NCBI RefSeq assembly: GCF_932526225.1
Contig: NC_064037.1
Location: forward strand, 8,476,203-8,540,202
From: Nematostella vectensis
Taxonomy: Eukaryota > Cnidaria > Anthozoa > Actiniaria > Edwardsiidae
DNA length: 64,000 bases
Direction of reading: 5' to 3'
Part shown: one piece after another, positions 62,961 through 64,000 of the stretch
How the letters are laid out: every line of letters starts with the position of its first letter
Numbering within the stretch: position 1 is the first letter of the stretch
The notes under the pieces: model-generated
Databases searched by the model: none
Seen by the model: the letters and a program-made list of their open reading frames with translations, nothing else
What the model was told of the DNA's origin: nothing
Program-made: the position numbers and the translations under genes

Positions 62961-64000
62961 CTTAGCTTAGTTTATCTCTGAATGTCACTGACTGTTTTTC
63001 CTTCTCTTGTCAATATGTGGCCTCTCATGATGTTTATTATCCGCCTATTTGTGATGCAAACTGCGATTGAAATGGTCCTCGAGATCATTGTTCCTAACGA
63101 AAGTGTACCGATAGTGTACCCAGAATCGCCATGCTCTTATACAGCATGTATTTATTGTATCCTTGTTTTTCTGCAAAGAGGCCTTGATGTTATGGATTAC
63201 TTATTCCATGACATCATTTGTGAACTGGGCGCAGACACATGCTAAAGCCCGATAAAAGCTTGCTACTTTGGGTAATAAACCACCCCGGTTAGTGATTTTA
63301 CAATAGACTGTAATCACCTATTCCAACAATGAGAGAATTTTCGCCAACTCTCTTAAAGGTCATAACATTAAACACCTATGTATAATAAAAAAAAACATGT
63401 TGTCATTACAGTGAACGGCTGAATGTCAGTTCTAAAACCTAAAGGAGCAACATAGCAATCCATACTGTATCCATAATTCTTAGTTCATAATTGAGGCTTT
63501 CGAGGTACTTTGCTACTGGGTTAACAAGGCAATAAGTTTTGTTCCAAAACCTGCAATATCAGTTCAACAGTCAAGTAGTCTAGAGATGGAACAGTTTGGC
63601 CTGGAACAAATTCCCACATTTTCTTTCTCTTCGTGTGATTCAAAAAACATATATCGAAATAAAATCACATGGTCATTCGGAAATTTAAAAAAGAACATTT
63701 TCTTTTGTGGCCATCTTTGATTTTATTGTCACTCATGAGAGCACTCTAGTCTCTGCGGCTGCAAACTCAACAAAATTTTCTGGTGAGTAGAGCTCTTACA
63801 ATAGTTATTATCTATTGACAGGGCCATTGAAGCAATTAACTCATACAATCTAGGTTTGTGAGGAATACAGTATATATATATTATATTTAAACTATTGGTT
63901 CCCCTGTAAAAAAAGCCGCGATAAATCTGTGGTCCAATATGTTCATCTTTACGCTCTACAGGAGGAATGGTTTTGCTTATGATTAAAAATTTTTTGGCTA
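62961..64000. other. PSMB2 3' UTR and downstream DNA
   Basis: After the PSMB2 stop the sequence is A/T-rich. An aataaa occurs near 63274. The open frame 62982-63245 overlaps the presumed 3' UTR and shows no domain. I see no further gene to the window end. Confidence 0.4.

Overview
The window looks like animal nuclear DNA from an anthozoan cnidarian, most likely a sea anemone such as Nematostella. The reasons are intron-containing genes with animal splice signals, a SoxC gene, an AMPK-related kinase with a T-loop Thr, a proteasome beta subunit split over seven exons, and many short inverted-repeat transposons. The species is an inference; no sequence search was run.

1-22.7 kb: a direct tandem array of about 8.63 kb units. 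Each unit carries the 3' part of a sacsin-like gene on the + strand (post-ATPase repeat region, DnaJ domain, and a HEPN domain split by an intron). On the - strand it carries the 3' part of an unrelated convergent gene, called gene X here. Unit A (1-5054) is cut by the window edge. Units B (5055-13683) and C (13684-22691) begin abruptly inside the sacsin-like gene. The X piece in A and B is a fragment with a 343 bp deletion. The full X gene survives only at the right edge, running on to about 25.4 kb. The array is best read as a tandem duplication with one break in the sacsin-like gene and the other in an exon of X. The 5' parts of copies B and C are broken by frameshifts or stops, while about 4.2 kb of downstream reading frame stays open in each.

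22.7-37.5 kb: the remaining exons of gene X (- strand); then a repeat-rich stretch; then an eight-exon CAMK-like (NIM1/HUNK-type) Ser/Thr kinase (- strand, 27777-34957), reconstructed exon by exon with consistent phases; then a single-exon SoxC gene (- strand, 36584-37504).

37.5-50.8 kb: a 13 kb stretch without a gene I can support. It holds CCAAT-type motifs, several miniature inverted-repeat elements and poly-G tracts.

50.8-63 kb: an unrecognised multi-exon gene Y (- strand) shares a 554 bp divergent intergenic region with the proteasome subunit beta type-2 gene PSMB2 (+ strand, seven exons, 197 aa). A LINE 3' remnant, a GGATTCC-type degenerate array and short inverted-repeat elements lie within gene Y's introns, and a minisatellite lies in PSMB2 intron 5. 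From 63 kb to the end I see no gene. No rRNA, tRNA or CRISPR array was recognised.
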